From Caulobacter hibisci (GTDB lineage Bacteria > Pseudomonadota > Alphaproteobacteria > Caulobacterales > Caulobacteraceae): a stretch of 64,000 bases of DNA. The notes beneath the pieces were generated by a model. The model did not search any database and was not told the origin of the DNA. It saw only the letters and a list, made by a program, of their open reading frames with translations. Made by a program: the position numbers and the translations under genes. Positions within the stretch are counted from its first letter, which is position 1. The number at the start of each line of letters is the position of its first letter. Of the stretch, positions 1 through 8,802 are shown one piece after another. The DNA lies in the NCBI RefSeq assembly GCF_016135805.1, contig NZ_JADWOX010000001.1:558001-622000 (forward strand), given 5' to 3'.

Positions 1-426
1 GGCGTCGCGGCCGGTGACATTGTCCTTCAACGCCAGCGAGCCGGCGGTGGTGGCCATGGGATCGCGGGTGTCGATATTGTCCTTGATCAGGATCGGCAGG
101 CCGTGGAGCGGCCCGCGCACCTTGCCGGCCTTGCGCTCGGCGTCGAGGGCGCGGGCGATCTTCCGGGCGTCGGGATTGACGGCGAGGACGGCGTTCAGGC
201 GCGGGTCGAGAGCCTCGATCCTTTCGAGGTGCTGTGCGACCAGCAGTTCACCGGGCACGCCATTGGACAGCAGCAGTTGCTCGGCTTCCAGGGAAAGCTC
301 GCCGCCGTCGACACCGAACCCGATCTCGACACCGGTCTGCGGCGGCGCTTTCAAAGTCTTCGGCGCGGCCTGGACCGGACCGGCGAGAAGCAGGGCGGCC
401 CCGCCAAGCAACAACAGAGGCTTCAA
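1..426 (-). CDS. Amidase-signature family enzyme, N-terminal part (cut by window edge)
   Basis: The N-terminal 142 codons of an amidase-signature hydrolase are visible; the rest lies beyond the left edge. After a TTG start come a hydrophobic signal peptide (KPLLLLGGAALLLAGPVQAA) and then the conserved block PLHGLPILIKDNID, whose Lys is the general base of the family's Ser-cisSer-Lys triad. The two serines are not in view. The start is chosen because GGAGGG at 433-438 lies 6 nt upstream of TTG at 424-426; the ATG at 438-440 is out of frame. The signal peptide suggests export to the periplasm. Substrate is unknown; the family hydrolyses amide bonds ranging from small amides to peptides. It lies downstream of the DPP-IV gene on the same strand but behind a terminator, so it is probably separately transcribed or a read-through partner. 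Confidence 0.85.
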   Translation of the reverse strand, partial: MKPLLLLGGAALLLAGPVQAAPKTLKAPPQTGVEIGFGVDGGELSLEAEQLLLSNGVPGELLVAQHLERIEALDPRLNAVLAVNPDARKIARALDAERKAGKVRGPLHGLPILIKDNIDTRDPMATTAGSLALKDNVTGRDA

Positions 427-443
427 GCTCCACCCTCCATATG

Positions 444-471
444 AAAACGGCCCCGGCGAGAACCGGGGCCG
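444..471 (-). terminator. Rho-independent terminator of the DPP-IV gene
   Basis: On the minus strand a perfect 9-bp stem (CGGCCCCGG with its complement) closes a 6-nt loop and is followed by TTTT. It begins 9 nt past the stop codon of the DPP-IV gene. Confidence 0.8.
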
Positions 472-479
472 CTGGTCGC

Positions 480-2690
480 TCACTCGCCCTTGAGCTTGCG
501 GTCGAAGAAGTCGAGGTGCGTCTTCAGGACGTGCAGGCCCTTAGCCCGGCTGCGGATCACGCTGTGGCGCTCGCCGGGATAGAGCATGGTCTCGAAGGCG
601 ATGCCCTTCTTCTGCAAGGCCGCCAGCACGCGGGTGCTGTTCTCGAAGATGACGTTGTCGTCGGCCATGCCGTGGATCAACATCAGGCTGCCGGGCTTGA
701 GGCGATCGATGCGGTTCAGCACGTCCGATTGCGCATAACCGGCCTTGTTCTCGTCCGGCTTGCCCATGAACTGCTCGGTGTAGTGGGTGTCGTAGAGGCC
801 CCACTCAGTCGGCGGCGCGCCCGCCGCGCCGGCCTTGAAGGGCGTGCCCTCGGCGGTCAGCATCATCAGGGTCATGAAGCCGCCGTACGACCAGCCCATC
901 ACGCCCAGGCGCTCGGGATCGACGTAGGGCAGGGTCTTGAGGAAGGCCGCGCCGGCGAACTGGTCCTCGACCTCCACCGTGCCCATGCGGCGGTCCAGCG
1001 CCGTCTTGAACGCCGTCGAGCGGTTGGACGAGCCGCGGTTGTCGAGCTTGAACACCACGTAGCCGGCGTTGGCGAAGGCCTCGTCGTTGACGTTCCAGCT
1101 GCGGGTGACGCGCTGGGCGTGCGGGCCGCCATAGACCGAGACGATCACCGGATACTTCTTGCTGGCGTCGAAGCCGGCCGGCTTCAGCAGCGAATAGTGC
1201 AGCGCCTGGCCGTCGCTGGCCTTCAGCGTCCCGAACTCCGGAACGATGTGCGCGCCGGCATAGGGGCCATAGGGGTGGGCGGCGTCGAGCTTGTTCTCCT
1301 CGATCCAGCGCACGCGCTTGCCGGCCGGATCGTAGAGCGCCGTCTGTGGCGGGGTCTTGGGGTCCGAATAGGAGCCCACGAAGGCGCCCGTGGCCGCGAC
1401 CTTGGCCGTCCACCAGCCGCCGGCCGGGGTCAGGGCGGCCGGGGCGGCGGGCTTCACGTACGAGACCGAATAGATCCGCCGCTCGATCGGGGTGTCGATC
1501 GAGGCGCCGAAGAAGACGAGGCCGCGTTTTTCGTCGACGGCCTCGATCTTGTCGACCGGCCAGTCGCCCTGGGTCACTTGCCCTAGCAGCTTGCCGTCCG
1601 CGGCGTAGTGGTAGAGGTGCTTGTCGCCCGACTTCTCCGACGACCACAGGAACGAGCCGTCCTTCAGGGCGCGGAAGTCGTCGTGCAGCTCCACCCAGTG
1701 GGCGTCGGTCTCGGTGAGGATCACCTTGCCCTTGCCGGTCGCTGGATCGAAGGCGATCAGGTCTAGGGTCTTCTGGTCGCGGCTCTGGCGCTGGACATAG
1801 AGGGTCTTGCCGTCCTTGGCCCAGTTCACCCGGGCCAGATAGATGTCCTTGTTGGCGCCCAGGTCGATCTGCACGACCTTGCCCGAGGCCAGGTCGCGCA
1901 CGAACAGATCGACGACCGCATTCGGCCGGCCCGAGCGCGGATAGCGCTGGGCGACCACGGTGGCGCCGGTCGGGCCGATGTCGGCGCGCGGCACGATGTC
2001 GACGCCGGTCTCGTCGACGCGGGCATAGGCGATGCGCGCCTCGTCTGGCGACCACCAGTAGCCGGTGTCGCGGTCCATCTCCTCCTGGGCGATGAATTCG
2101 GCCACGCCGAACGAGACCGCGCCCTGGCCGTCCTTGGTCAGGGCCGTTTCGGCGCCGCCGGCCAGCGGGCGGATGTAGAGGTTCTGGTCGCGGACATAGG
2201 AGACGAACCGGCCCTTGGGCGAGACCTTGGCGTCGACCTCGTCGCCCGGGGTCTCGGTCAGGCGGCTGACCTTGCCGTCGGCGACGCTGTCGACATAGAG
2301 GTCGCCGTCCAGCGGCACGAGCACGAAGCGGCCCTCGCTGTCCCAGCTGTATTCGACCACGCCGCGCGCCAGCACCCGGGCGCGCTCGCGACGGGCCTTC
2401 TCGGCCTCCGACAGTTCCTTGTCGCCCGACGACAGGGCGTTGGCGTCGATCAGCCGGTAGGGCTCGCCGCCGGCCACGTCGACCGCCCACAGGTCCTGGA
2501 CGTTGGCGGCCTCGGCCTTGGCCTTCAGGTAGGTGACGCGCTTGCCGTCCGGCGACAGGGCCACGCCCTTGGCGGTCGGGCCGTTGATGTCGGGATCGGC
2601 GAACAGGCGTTCCGGGGAAAGTTTTTCAGCCATCACGGGGTGAGCCAGGGCGAGGCAGGCCGAGAGGGCCAGGAGCGAGGGACGGATCAT
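480..2690 (-). CDS. Dipeptidyl peptidase IV-like S9 serine peptidase, exported
   Basis: A 736-residue prolyl-oligopeptidase-family peptidase of the DPP-IV (S9B) type. A signal peptide (about residues 1-21, ending HPVMA) is followed by a beta-propeller region with WD40-like SPDGKRV and SPDEARIAY repeats, and then a C-terminal alpha/beta-hydrolase domain. The nucleophile is Ser601 in GWSYGG, with Asp about 677 in HGMADDNV and His709 in GERHSV. The family removes X-Pro or X-Ala dipeptides from peptide N-termini; here it is probably periplasmic and helps peptide scavenging. Length is normal for bacterial DPP-IV. It is transcribed divergently from the small winged-helix regulator, about 100 bp away, and ends in its own terminator. 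Confidence 0.93.
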   Translation of the reverse strand: MIRPSLLALSACLALAHPVMAEKLSPERLFADPDINGPTAKGVALSPDGKRVTYLKAKAEAANVQDLWAVDVAGGEPYRLIDANALSSGDKELSEAEKARRERARVLARGVVEYSWDSEGRFVLVPLDGDLYVDSVADGKVSRLTETPGDEVDAKVSPKGRFVSYVRDQNLYIRPLAGGAETALTKDGQGAVSFGVAEFIAQEEMDRDTGYWWSPDEARIAYARVDETGVDIVPRADIGPTGATVVAQRYPRSGRPNAVVDLFVRDLASGKVVQIDLGANKDIYLARVNWAKDGKTLYVQRQSRDQKTLDLIAFDPATGKGKVILTETDAHWVELHDDFRALKDGSFLWSSEKSGDKHLYHYAADGKLLGQVTQGDWPVDKIEAVDEKRGLVFFGASIDTPIERRIYSVSYVKPAAPAALTPAGGWWTAKVAATGAFVGSYSDPKTPPQTALYDPAGKRVRWIEENKLDAAHPYGPYAGAHIVPEFGTLKASDGQALHYSLLKPAGFDASKKYPVIVSVYGGPHAQRVTRSWNVNDEAFANAGYVVFKLDNRGSSNRSTAFKTALDRRMGTVEVEDQFAGAAFLKTLPYVDPERLGVMGWSYGGFMTLMMLTAEGTPFKAGAAGAPPTEWGLYDTHYTEQFMGKPDENKAGYAQSDVLNRIDRLKPGSLMLIHGMADDNVIFENSTRVLAALQKKGIAFETMLYPGERHSVIRSRAKGLHVLKTHLDFFDRKLKGE

Positions 2691-2753
2691 GGCGGGGACG
2701 CTAGTGCCGAGCGGCGCCGTTGTCAGCCCTCAGATCGTCGAAGCGCTTCCGGC

Positions 2754-2796
2754 TTGACTTCATTTCATATGTCAGAAATAACTGACACATGAAATG
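2754..2796 (+). promoter_or_regulatory. Large palindromic operator with overlapping promoter for the winged-helix regulator
   Basis: Positions 2761-2775 and 2782-2796 are inverted repeats matching at 14 of 15 positions around a 6-nt AT-rich centre; the core reads TGTCAG-N6-CTGACA. A TTGACT (2754-2759) just upstream could be a -35 with a weak -10 (AAATAA, 2776-2781) in the palindrome centre. This arrangement would let a dimeric regulator block its own promoter. The right arm contains the ATG at 2794, which argues that translation begins further downstream. Confidence 0.7.
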
Positions 2797-2808
2797 CGGA
2801 CATGCAGA

Positions 2809-3123
2809 ATGACAGGGGGGGACGAGTTGGCGGCGATCCTGTCGGCGCTCGACAACCCCCATCGGCTCCGCATCCTCGCGGCGCTGAAGGTGGGCGGGCG
2901 CAACTATGTCAGCCAGCTGGCGCGCGAGATCGGCATCAGCCGGCCGCTGCTCCATCTGCACCTGAACAAGCTCGAGGAAGCAGGGCTGGTCACCAGCCAG
3001 CTGGAGCTGTCGGCCGACGGCAAGGCCTTGAACTATTTCGAGGTCGTCGCCTTCCACGTCGAACTCACGCCCGAGACCGTCGCGGCCGCCGCCGCGACGC
3101 TGTCCGACAAACCGGAAAAGTAA
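2809..3123 (+). CDS. Small ArsR-like winged-helix transcriptional regulator
   Basis: About 104 residues forming one winged helix-turn-helix domain: LDNPHRLRILAALK begins the HTH, YVSQLAREIGISRPLLHLHL is the recognition region and LEEAGLV the wing. No metal-binding Cys motif is present, so a metal sensor role is not supported. The start at 2809 is preferred over 2794 because 2794 lies inside the upstream palindrome and has no ribosome site; the residues added by 2794 would be MRTCR. The palindrome suggests autoregulation. Two small membrane-protein genes follow, 10 nt away and then overlapping by ATGA, so the three are probably one operon. The signal sensed is unknown. Confidence 0.85.
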   Translation: MTGGDELAAILSALDNPHRLRILAALKVGGRNYVSQLAREIGISRPLLHLHLNKLEEAGLVTSQLELSADGKALNYFEVVAFHVELTPETVAAAAATLSDKPEK

Positions 3124-3133
3124 GGGGGCTTGC

Positions 3134-3352
3134 ATGCAAGCGAACATCTATCTGCTGACGATCGGCCTGCCGCTGGCGACCGTCCTGGTCATCTTCGGCA
3201 TGCGCTACTGGTCTCGCGTGGCCCAGGCCCAAGCCCAGGCCAAGGCGGCCGCCCAGCAGGGCGGCGCCGCCCAACAGGCGGTGCTCGACGGTCTGGACGA
3301 GATCAAGGCCCGCCTGTCCGCCATCGAGAAGATCCTCAAGGACGTCGAGTGA
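3134..3352 (+). CDS. Small single-span membrane protein with coiled-coil tail
   Basis: A 72-residue protein with an N-terminal hydrophobic span (about residues 5-23, IYLLTIGLPLATVLVIFGM), then an Ala/Gln-rich helix and an amphipathic heptad-like C-terminus (LDGLDEIKARLSAIEKILKD). The positive residues after the span suggest a cytoplasmic tail. It lies between the winged-helix regulator and a four-span membrane protein and overlaps the latter by ATGA, so translation is probably coupled. I do not recognise a named family; a small inner-membrane partner or regulator is plausible but unproven. Confidence 0.8.
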   Translation: MQANIYLLTIGLPLATVLVIFGMRYWSRVAQAQAQAKAAAQQGGAAQQAVLDGLDEIKARLSAIEKILKDVE

Positions 3353-3786
3353 TGGTCGCCCTCGCACCGTCGCTCCCGGCGAGGTCCGCCGAGCTTCCCG
3401 CCTGGCGTCTCAACGCCCTGCGCTGCGCCTATCTGCTGCTGATCGTCGGCCTGGGGATTCAGGTGTGGCCGGGCATCGTCCTGCGCCACGCCGGCTGGGA
3501 GCTGATGGAGGGCGTCGTCCAGTGCATGCTGGGGGCGCTGTCGCTGCTGGCGCTGCTGGGCCTGCGCCATCCCCTGCGGATGCTGCCGCTGCTGCTGTTC
3601 GAAATGGCCTGGAAGGCGATCTGGCTGGCCGTCGTCGCCGCGCCCAAGTGGGCGAGCGGCCAGATGGACGAAGGCACCCTGGCCACCACCTTCGCCTGCC
3701 TGCTGGTCGTGGTCTTCCCGCTCGTCGTGCCCTGGCGCCATGTCGTGAAGACGCTTGTGCTCGACAAGGGCGACCGTTGGCGCTGA
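3352..3786 (+). CDS. Hypothetical multi-span membrane protein
   Basis: A 144-residue hydrophobic protein with about four membrane segments (near residues 20-40, 50-72, 75-95 and 115-135), separated by short polar turns such as GLRHPLRM and GQMDEGT. The ATG overlaps the stop codon of the preceding 72-residue gene (ATGA), placing it last in the regulator operon. No catalytic motif is visible and I do not recognise a family with confidence. Small proteins of this layout next to a repressor are often transport accessories or envelope proteins, but that is inference only. Confidence 0.8.
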   Translation: MVALAPSLPARSAELPAWRLNALRCAYLLLIVGLGIQVWPGIVLRHAGWELMEGVVQCMLGALSLLALLGLRHPLRMLPLLLFEMAWKAIWLAVVAAPKWASGQMDEGTLATTFACLLVVVFPLVVPWRHVVKTLVLDKGDRWR

Positions 3787-3801
3787 GGGCGCGTCCGTTG
3801 G

Positions 3802-5511
3802 TTACGGAACCACCTTGCCCACCCCGCGCGCCCGGGGATCGGCGGCCGGAACCGGGGCGCCGTCGATGACCTGGATGGCCTCGATGTCGCCGACGAACCC
3901 CATCTCGATCCTGTAGCCCCGCGCCTCCAGGGCCTTGGTCAGCGCGGCCGGGAAGGGTTCGTACGGTTCGGAGAAGATCACGTTCTCGGGCAGGAGCTGG
4001 TGGTGGAAGCGCCGTTGCTTCTGCGCCTGATCCAGCGGCAGCCCGTAGTCGTAGATATTGGCCAGCACCTGGAACACCGAGGTGAAGATCCGCGATCCGC
4101 CCGGCGTGCCGATCACCATGGCCACCTTGCCGTCGCGCGTCAGGATGGTCGGGGTCATCGACGACAGCGGCCGCTTGCCGGGCGCGACGGCGTTGGCGTC
4201 GCCGCCCACCACGCCGAACATGTTGGGCGCGCCCGGCTTGGCCGAGAAATCGTCCATCTCGTCGTTGAGCAGGAAGCCCGCCCCCTCGACCACGACGCCC
4301 GAGCCGAACCAGCCGTTCAGCGTATAGGTGTTGGAGACGGCGTTGCCCCAGCGGTCGACGATCGAGAAGTGGGTGGTCTGCGGCTTTTCCAGCCCCGGCT
4401 TGACTGAGGGCGTGGGCGAGGGCTTGGCCGGGTCGATCTCCCGCGCGCGGCGGGCGACATAGGCCGGGTCGATCAGGTTCGAGACCGGAACCTTCCAGAA
4501 GTCCGGATCGCCCAGATATTCGGCCCGATCGGCGAACACCCGCTTTTCCATCTCGGCGACCAGGTGGACATATTGCGGGCTGTTCAGCGCCACGCCCGAA
4601 AACAGCGGGGCGGCCTCCTGCTTCATCATCAGCAACTGCAGCAGGGCGATCCCGCCGGAGCTGGGCGGCGGGGCCGTGATCACCTTGAACCCGCGCCAGT
4701 CGGCCTGGATCGGCTCTCGCCAGACGGCCTTGTAGGCGGCCAGGTCGGCCTTGGTGATCAAGCCCTTCTCGCCGCCGCGCGCCATCTGGGCGACCAGCAG
4801 GTCGGCGGTCTTGCCGGTGTAGAACTCGGCGTCGCCGCCCTTGGCGATGCGCTGCAGGGTGGCGGCCAGCTCGGGCTGGCGGAACACCGCGCCGGCCTTC
4901 AGCCCGCCGAACCGGGCGTCGAAATTGGTGACGCCGACGAACGAGGCCTGGGCGTCCTCGAGGTTGCCGATCAGCTGCGGCGTAACCAGGAAGCCCTCGC
5001 GGGCGTAGCGGATCGCCGGGGCCAGCACCTGCGCCCACGACAGCTTGCCGAACCGCTTGTGGGCCATGGCCATGCCGCGCACCGTGCCGGGCGTCGCGAC
5101 CGCCAGGTTGCCGAACTGGCTGCGGGCGGCCACCGCCTCGCCCTTTGCGTCCAGGTACATGCCGACCGTGGCCGCGGCCGGGGCGGTCTCGCGGTAGTCG
5201 AGGAAGTAGGGCTTGCCGTCGACATACAGGGTCATGAACCCGCCGCCGCCCAGATTGCCGGCCTCTGGATAGGTCACCGCCAGGGCGAAGGCCGTGGCCA
5301 CGGCCGCATCGACCGCGTTGCCGCCCTTGCGCAGGATTTCCTCGGCGGCCAGGGCGCCATAGCGGTCGGGCGAAGCGACGGCGCCGGCGGTCAGGGCCCG
5401 AGACGAGACCGTGGCCGCGACGGGCTTCGGCTTGGCCGCCGCGAGGCTCGGCGACGCCGCGAGGGCGAGGACCGTCGCCAAGACGAGCCCGATCTTGGTG
5501 AACAGCTGCAC
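3802..5511 (-). CDS. ggt: Gamma-glutamyltransferase precursor
   Basis: A 569-residue Ntn-hydrolase of the gamma-glutamyltranspeptidase family, which cleaves or transfers the gamma-glutamyl group of glutathione in the periplasm. It starts with a signal peptide (LVLATVLALAASPSLAAA). The autoprocessing and nucleophilic Thr is at about residue 379 in QTTHFSIVD, and further family motifs are GGNAVDAAVAT near the N-terminus, PLSSMTPTI, and GTPGGSRI in the small subunit. GTG at 5509-5511 is taken as the start because AGGGGAA lies 7 nt upstream and the signal peptide begins there. It follows the epoxide hydrolase gene by 107 bp in the same direction and may be co-transcribed with it. Confidence 0.93.
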   Translation of the reverse strand: MQLFTKIGLVLATVLALAASPSLAAAKPKPVAATVSSRALTAGAVASPDRYGALAAEEILRKGGNAVDAAVATAFALAVTYPEAGNLGGGGFMTLYVDGKPYFLDYRETAPAAATVGMYLDAKGEAVAARSQFGNLAVATPGTVRGMAMAHKRFGKLSWAQVLAPAIRYAREGFLVTPQLIGNLEDAQASFVGVTNFDARFGGLKAGAVFRQPELAATLQRIAKGGDAEFYTGKTADLLVAQMARGGEKGLITKADLAAYKAVWREPIQADWRGFKVITAPPPSSGGIALLQLLMMKQEAAPLFSGVALNSPQYVHLVAEMEKRVFADRAEYLGDPDFWKVPVSNLIDPAYVARRAREIDPAKPSPTPSVKPGLEKPQTTHFSIVDRWGNAVSNTYTLNGWFGSGVVVEGAGFLLNDEMDDFSAKPGAPNMFGVVGGDANAVAPGKRPLSSMTPTILTRDGKVAMVIGTPGGSRIFTSVFQVLANIYDYGLPLDQAQKQRRFHHQLLPENVIFSEPYEPFPAALTKALEARGYRIEMGFVGDIEAIQVIDGAPVPAADPRARGVGKVVP

Positions 5512-5618
5512 GTTCGGCTTCCCCTGTGATCCCGCAAAGGAGGCTAGAGCATTCACCAGGCTTGTCACCAGCGCGCGAGGCGTGGATCCGGGCGCTCTGT
5601 CGCGGGGCGGCTGCTGCC

Positions 5619-6599
5619 CTAGGTCGGGCGGGCGTCTCCAAACCGTCTCGCCAGCCAGTCGAGGATCGCCGTGTTCACCTCGGCGGGCTTTTCCTGCTGG
5701 GTCCAATGGCCGCTGCCTTCGATCAGCACCTTTTCCAGATCGCCGATCTGCTCGCCCATGCGATCGGCCAGGGACGGCGGCAGGACGACGTCGTGCTCGG
5801 CCATGATCATCAGGCAGGGGATGCCGTCGATGCGGCGGGGCAGGGGCTCGGAACGCTCCCAGTTGCGGGTGAAGTTGCGGTACCAGTTGATCGGGCCGGT
5901 GAAGCCGCCCTTCTCGAAGGCCTCGACATAGACCGCGCGCTCGGCGTCGGTCAGGAACTGCTTGTCGTCGCCGGCTGGGTCGAAGTGCTGCAGCGCCAGT
6001 TGCAGGGCCAGCGAGCGCCGCTCGGCTGGCCGCGAGGAGAAACCGACCACGCCGTCGCCGGGCAGGCGCATGAAAAAGCGGATGGTCTTGTCGACGTCCT
6101 CCCCGAACAGGGCGTCGGCGGCGCCCGGCGTCTGGAAGTGGACGATGTACATGTCCTCGCCATAGGCGGCCTTGAACATCTCGATGGGATCTATCGGCAG
6201 GCGGGGCACGAACGGCGTGTTCAGGCCGATCACCCCAGCCACGCGATCCGGATGCAGCAGCGGCATGGCCCAGACGATGATGCCGCCCCAGTCGTGGCCG
6301 CAGAAGATCGCCTTCTCCACGCCCAGGTGGTCGAGCAGGCCGACGAGGTCGCCGGTCAGATGGGCCATGTCGTAGTCGGTGACCGCCTCGGGCTTGTCGC
6401 TCAGGCCATAGCCGCGCTGGTCCGGCGCGATCACCCAGTGGCCGGCCTCGGCGAGGGCGGCGACCTGATGACGCCAGCTGTAGGCCAGTTCCGGAAAACC
6501 GTGGGAGAAGACGATGGGGACGCCGCTGCGCGGCCCGGCCTCGTAATAGGCCAGGCGAATGCCGTTGATCTGCGCGAACTGCGGCTGTGGCCAAGCCAT
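5619..6599 (-). CDS. Alpha/beta hydrolase, epoxide hydrolase type
   Basis: A 326-residue soluble epoxide hydrolase-like enzyme, predicted to open epoxides to diols in the cytoplasm. The oxyanion motif HGFPE (33-37), nucleophile Asp103 in GHDWGG, cap tyrosines Tyr151 in YIVHFQTPG and Tyr240 in NWYRNF, an acid near 268-270 and His298 in GSGHW all fit. The Asp nucleophile and both ring-opening tyrosines argue for epoxide hydrolysis rather than esterase or haloalkane dehalogenase activity. GGGAG lies 6 nt ahead of the ATG. It is divergent from the MFS transporter gene with 106 bp between them. Confidence 0.88.
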   Translation of the reverse strand: MAWPQPQFAQINGIRLAYYEAGPRSGVPIVFSHGFPELAYSWRHQVAALAEAGHWVIAPDQRGYGLSDKPEAVTDYDMAHLTGDLVGLLDHLGVEKAIFCGHDWGGIIVWAMPLLHPDRVAGVIGLNTPFVPRLPIDPIEMFKAAYGEDMYIVHFQTPGAADALFGEDVDKTIRFFMRLPGDGVVGFSSRPAERRSLALQLALQHFDPAGDDKQFLTDAERAVYVEAFEKGGFTGPINWYRNFTRNWERSEPLPRRIDGIPCLMIMAEHDVVLPPSLADRMGEQIGDLEKVLIEGSGHWTQQEKPAEVNTAILDWLARRFGDARPT

Positions 6600-6705
6600 G
6601 GACGTCTCCCTTGTTATGTTATCTGCGGTCAGATTGCGGGCGGGCAGGCGGCGCCGCAAGCGCGATAAAGGCTTTCCGCAGCGGCAGACGGGAGTAGAAG
6701 GCGGC

Positions 6706-7917
6706 ATGACTTCGACCGCGCCCGCCTCCTCGCCGCCCGCCACGCCGTGGCGGCTCGTCCTGCTCCTGGGCGCGCTGACGGCTTTCGCGCCGATGTCGAT
6801 CGACATGTACCTGTCCAGCCTGCCGGCCATCGGACGCAGCCTGCACGTCGGGGCCGAGCAGACCCAGCTGACCCTGGCGGCCTTCTTCGCCGGCATGGCT
6901 CTCGGCCAGTTCGCCTATGGCCCGGCCTCCGACCGCCTGGGCCGGCGCGCGCCAATCCTGCTGGGCGTGGGCATCTACACCGTCGCCTCCCTGACCTGCG
7001 CCCTGGCGCCCAATATCGAGGTGCTGCTGGCCGCCCGCTTCGTCCAGGCCCTGGGCGGCTGCGCCGGGGCGGTGGTGGCCCGAGCGGTGGTGCGCGACCG
7101 CTTCGACCACGCCGAGACCGCGCGGGTGCTGTCGCTGATGACCCTGATCATGGGGCTGGCCCCGGTGCTGGCGCCGCAGCTGGGCGGGGCGATCGACGCT
7201 GTCGCCGGCTGGCGCTGGGTGTTCGGGGTGATGGCGGTCTTCGGCCTGGCGATCGGCCTGTGGGTGGCGCTGGGCCTCAAGGAGTCGCGCTCGGAAGAGA
7301 CCGCCGCCCAGGCCCGGGCCGAGAACCCGCTGCGCGCCTTCGCCCTGCTGCTGCGCGAGAAGCGCCTGCTGGGCTACGGCCTGGCCGGGGCGCTGAACGG
7401 CTCGGTGCTGTTCACCTACATCTCGACCTCGCCGGACCTGGTGATGGGCACCTACGGTCACTCCAGCCTGGTGTTCAACATCATCTTCGCGCTGAACGCC
7501 GTCGGCATCATCGGGGCCAGCCAGGTCAACCGCTTCCTGCTGCGCCGGTTCAAGCCCGACCAGGTGCTGATGCGCGCCAGCGCCGCCTCGGTGATCCTGG
7601 CCCTGGCCCTGACCTTCTTCGCCTGGACGGGCCTGGGCGGCGAGTGGACCGTGCTGCCGCTGTTGTTCCTGGCCCTTTCGACCTACGGCCTGATGTCGGG
7701 CAACACCATGGCCGGCGCGCTCAGCGTCGATCCGCGCCGGGCCGGCTCGATCTCGGCCCTGATGGGCGGGGTGTCGTTCGCGGCCGGGGCGGTGGCTTCC
7801 TGGGCCGGCGGCATGCTGCACGACGGCACCCCGCGCCCGGCGGCGGCGGTGATGTTCGCCTGCCTGGTCGGCTCGGCCCTGGCGATCTTCCTGCTGGCGG
7901 TTCCGAGGAAGGCGTAG
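6706..7917 (+). CDS. Bcr/CflA-family MFS drug efflux transporter
   Basis: A 403-residue major-facilitator protein with twelve predicted spans. The first span carries the Bcr/CflA signature PMSIDMYLSSLPAI, followed by the MFS loop motif ASDRLGRR between spans 2 and 3. Family members export drugs or small metabolites by proton antiport across the inner membrane. The ATG at 6706 is preferred to upstream in-frame starts because those read through the divergent promoter region. The gene ends 39 bp before a GTG-started CPBP protease gene in the same direction. Confidence 0.9.
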   Translation: MTSTAPASSPPATPWRLVLLLGALTAFAPMSIDMYLSSLPAIGRSLHVGAEQTQLTLAAFFAGMALGQFAYGPASDRLGRRAPILLGVGIYTVASLTCALAPNIEVLLAARFVQALGGCAGAVVARAVVRDRFDHAETARVLSLMTLIMGLAPVLAPQLGGAIDAVAGWRWVFGVMAVFGLAIGLWVALGLKESRSEETAAQARAENPLRAFALLLREKRLLGYGLAGALNGSVLFTYISTSPDLVMGTYGHSSLVFNIIFALNAVGIIGASQVNRFLLRRFKPDQVLMRASAASVILALALTFFAWTGLGGEWTVLPLLFLALSTYGLMSGNTMAGALSVDPRRAGSISALMGGVSFAAGAVASWAGGMLHDGTPRPAAAVMFACLVGSALAIFLLAVPRKA

Positions 7918-7956
7918 GGCGGTTGCCCGCACGTCGCGAGCCGCTAGGCTAGCGCT

Positions 7957-8802
7957 GTGCGTGTATCGGAATCAAAAGCTCGTCTCGGTGGCGGCCTCGT
8001 CGTCAGGGCGCCGGTCGCCTTGATCGGCGGCGGCGTTCTGGGCCTGGCCCTGAGCGGCGTCGGCATCCTGGCGTTCGACTGGATCGCCGGGGCTCTGGCC
8101 CCCGAACCGGCGGGCGGGGGATGGCTCGCGGCCGTCGCCGACGCCGCGCCGATCCTCCAGGACGCCCTGGTGCTGGCGGGGCTGGCGCTGGGCCTCTGGC
8201 TGGCGGCGGCCTGGGCGCTTCGGCGTCGGCCACTGTCGTTCGTCACCACGGCGAAGCATTTCCGCTGGCCGTTGCTGGCGGCGGGGTTCGTTCCGTTCGC
8301 CCTGCTGCAACTGGCCGCCCTGGGCGCGACCGTCGGCTTCCGCGCCGAGCACGGAGCCTTCGTCGCCTATCCCTCGGGGCTTGAGGCGGCGGCGTTCTGC
8401 CTCGCGGCCCTGGCGTTCGGCGCGCCGGCGGTTATGGCCGAGGAGGTGCTGTTCCGGGGCTGGATCCTGTCCGGCGACACCTCGGCCGGCTGGCGCAACC
8501 TGCTGCTGGTGCTGGCCAGCAGCCTGGTGTTCTGCATCGCCCACCTGCAATCCGACGGCCTGTTGGTCGCCCTGCACTTCGTCTCGGGCGCGGCCTATGG
8601 CTGGGCCGTTGTACGACTGGGCGGACTGGAGTTCGCGCTCGGGGCGCATCTGGCCAAGAACACGGTCGCCGCCGCGCTCCTGGGCGCGCCGGGCCAGCAC
8701 CGCTGGGGCGGGGAGTTCGACGCCGTGGTGATCGCCAGCCTGGCGGCCTCGGCCTGCCTGTTCGCGGTGGTGGAAGCCGTGCGCGCCTGGCGGCGGCTCT
8801 AA
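7957..8802 (+). CDS. CPBP-family intramembrane glutamic protease
   Basis: A 281-residue membrane protein with about seven spans, belonging to the CPBP (type II CAAX protease-like, Abi) family. The family motif EExxxR is visible as Glu162-Glu163-Arg167 (MAEEVLFRGW), and a second motif His is at 196 in FCIAHLQ. Bacterial homologues act in bacteriocin self-immunity, peptide processing or membrane-protein control; the substrate here is unknown. Start codon is GTG. The 3' end overlaps the convergent DUF423 gene by 4 bp. Confidence 0.85.
   Translation: MRVSESKARLGGGLVVRAPVALIGGGVLGLALSGVGILAFDWIAGALAPEPAGGGWLAAVADAAPILQDALVLAGLALGLWLAAAWALRRRPLSFVTTAKHFRWPLLAAGFVPFALLQLAALGATVGFRAEHGAFVAYPSGLEAAAFCLAALAFGAPAVMAEEVLFRGWILSGDTSAGWRNLLLVLASSLVFCIAHLQSDGLLVALHFVSGAAYGWAVVRLGGLEFALGAHLAKNTVAAALLGAPGQHRWGGEFDAVVIASLAASACLFAVVEAVRAWRRL

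Noticed and set aside
3410..5641. Very long open frames antisense or out of frame to the gamma-glutamyltransferase and epoxide hydrolase genes
   Set aside because: High GC content removes stop codons; these frames are Arg/Pro/Ala/Gly-rich, lack ribosome sites and overlap well-supported genes.
5512..6594. Apparent N-terminal extension of gamma-glutamyltransferase into the epoxide hydrolase gene
   Set aside because: The extension is an out-of-frame reading of the hydrolase; a signal peptide and ribosome site define the start at 5511.
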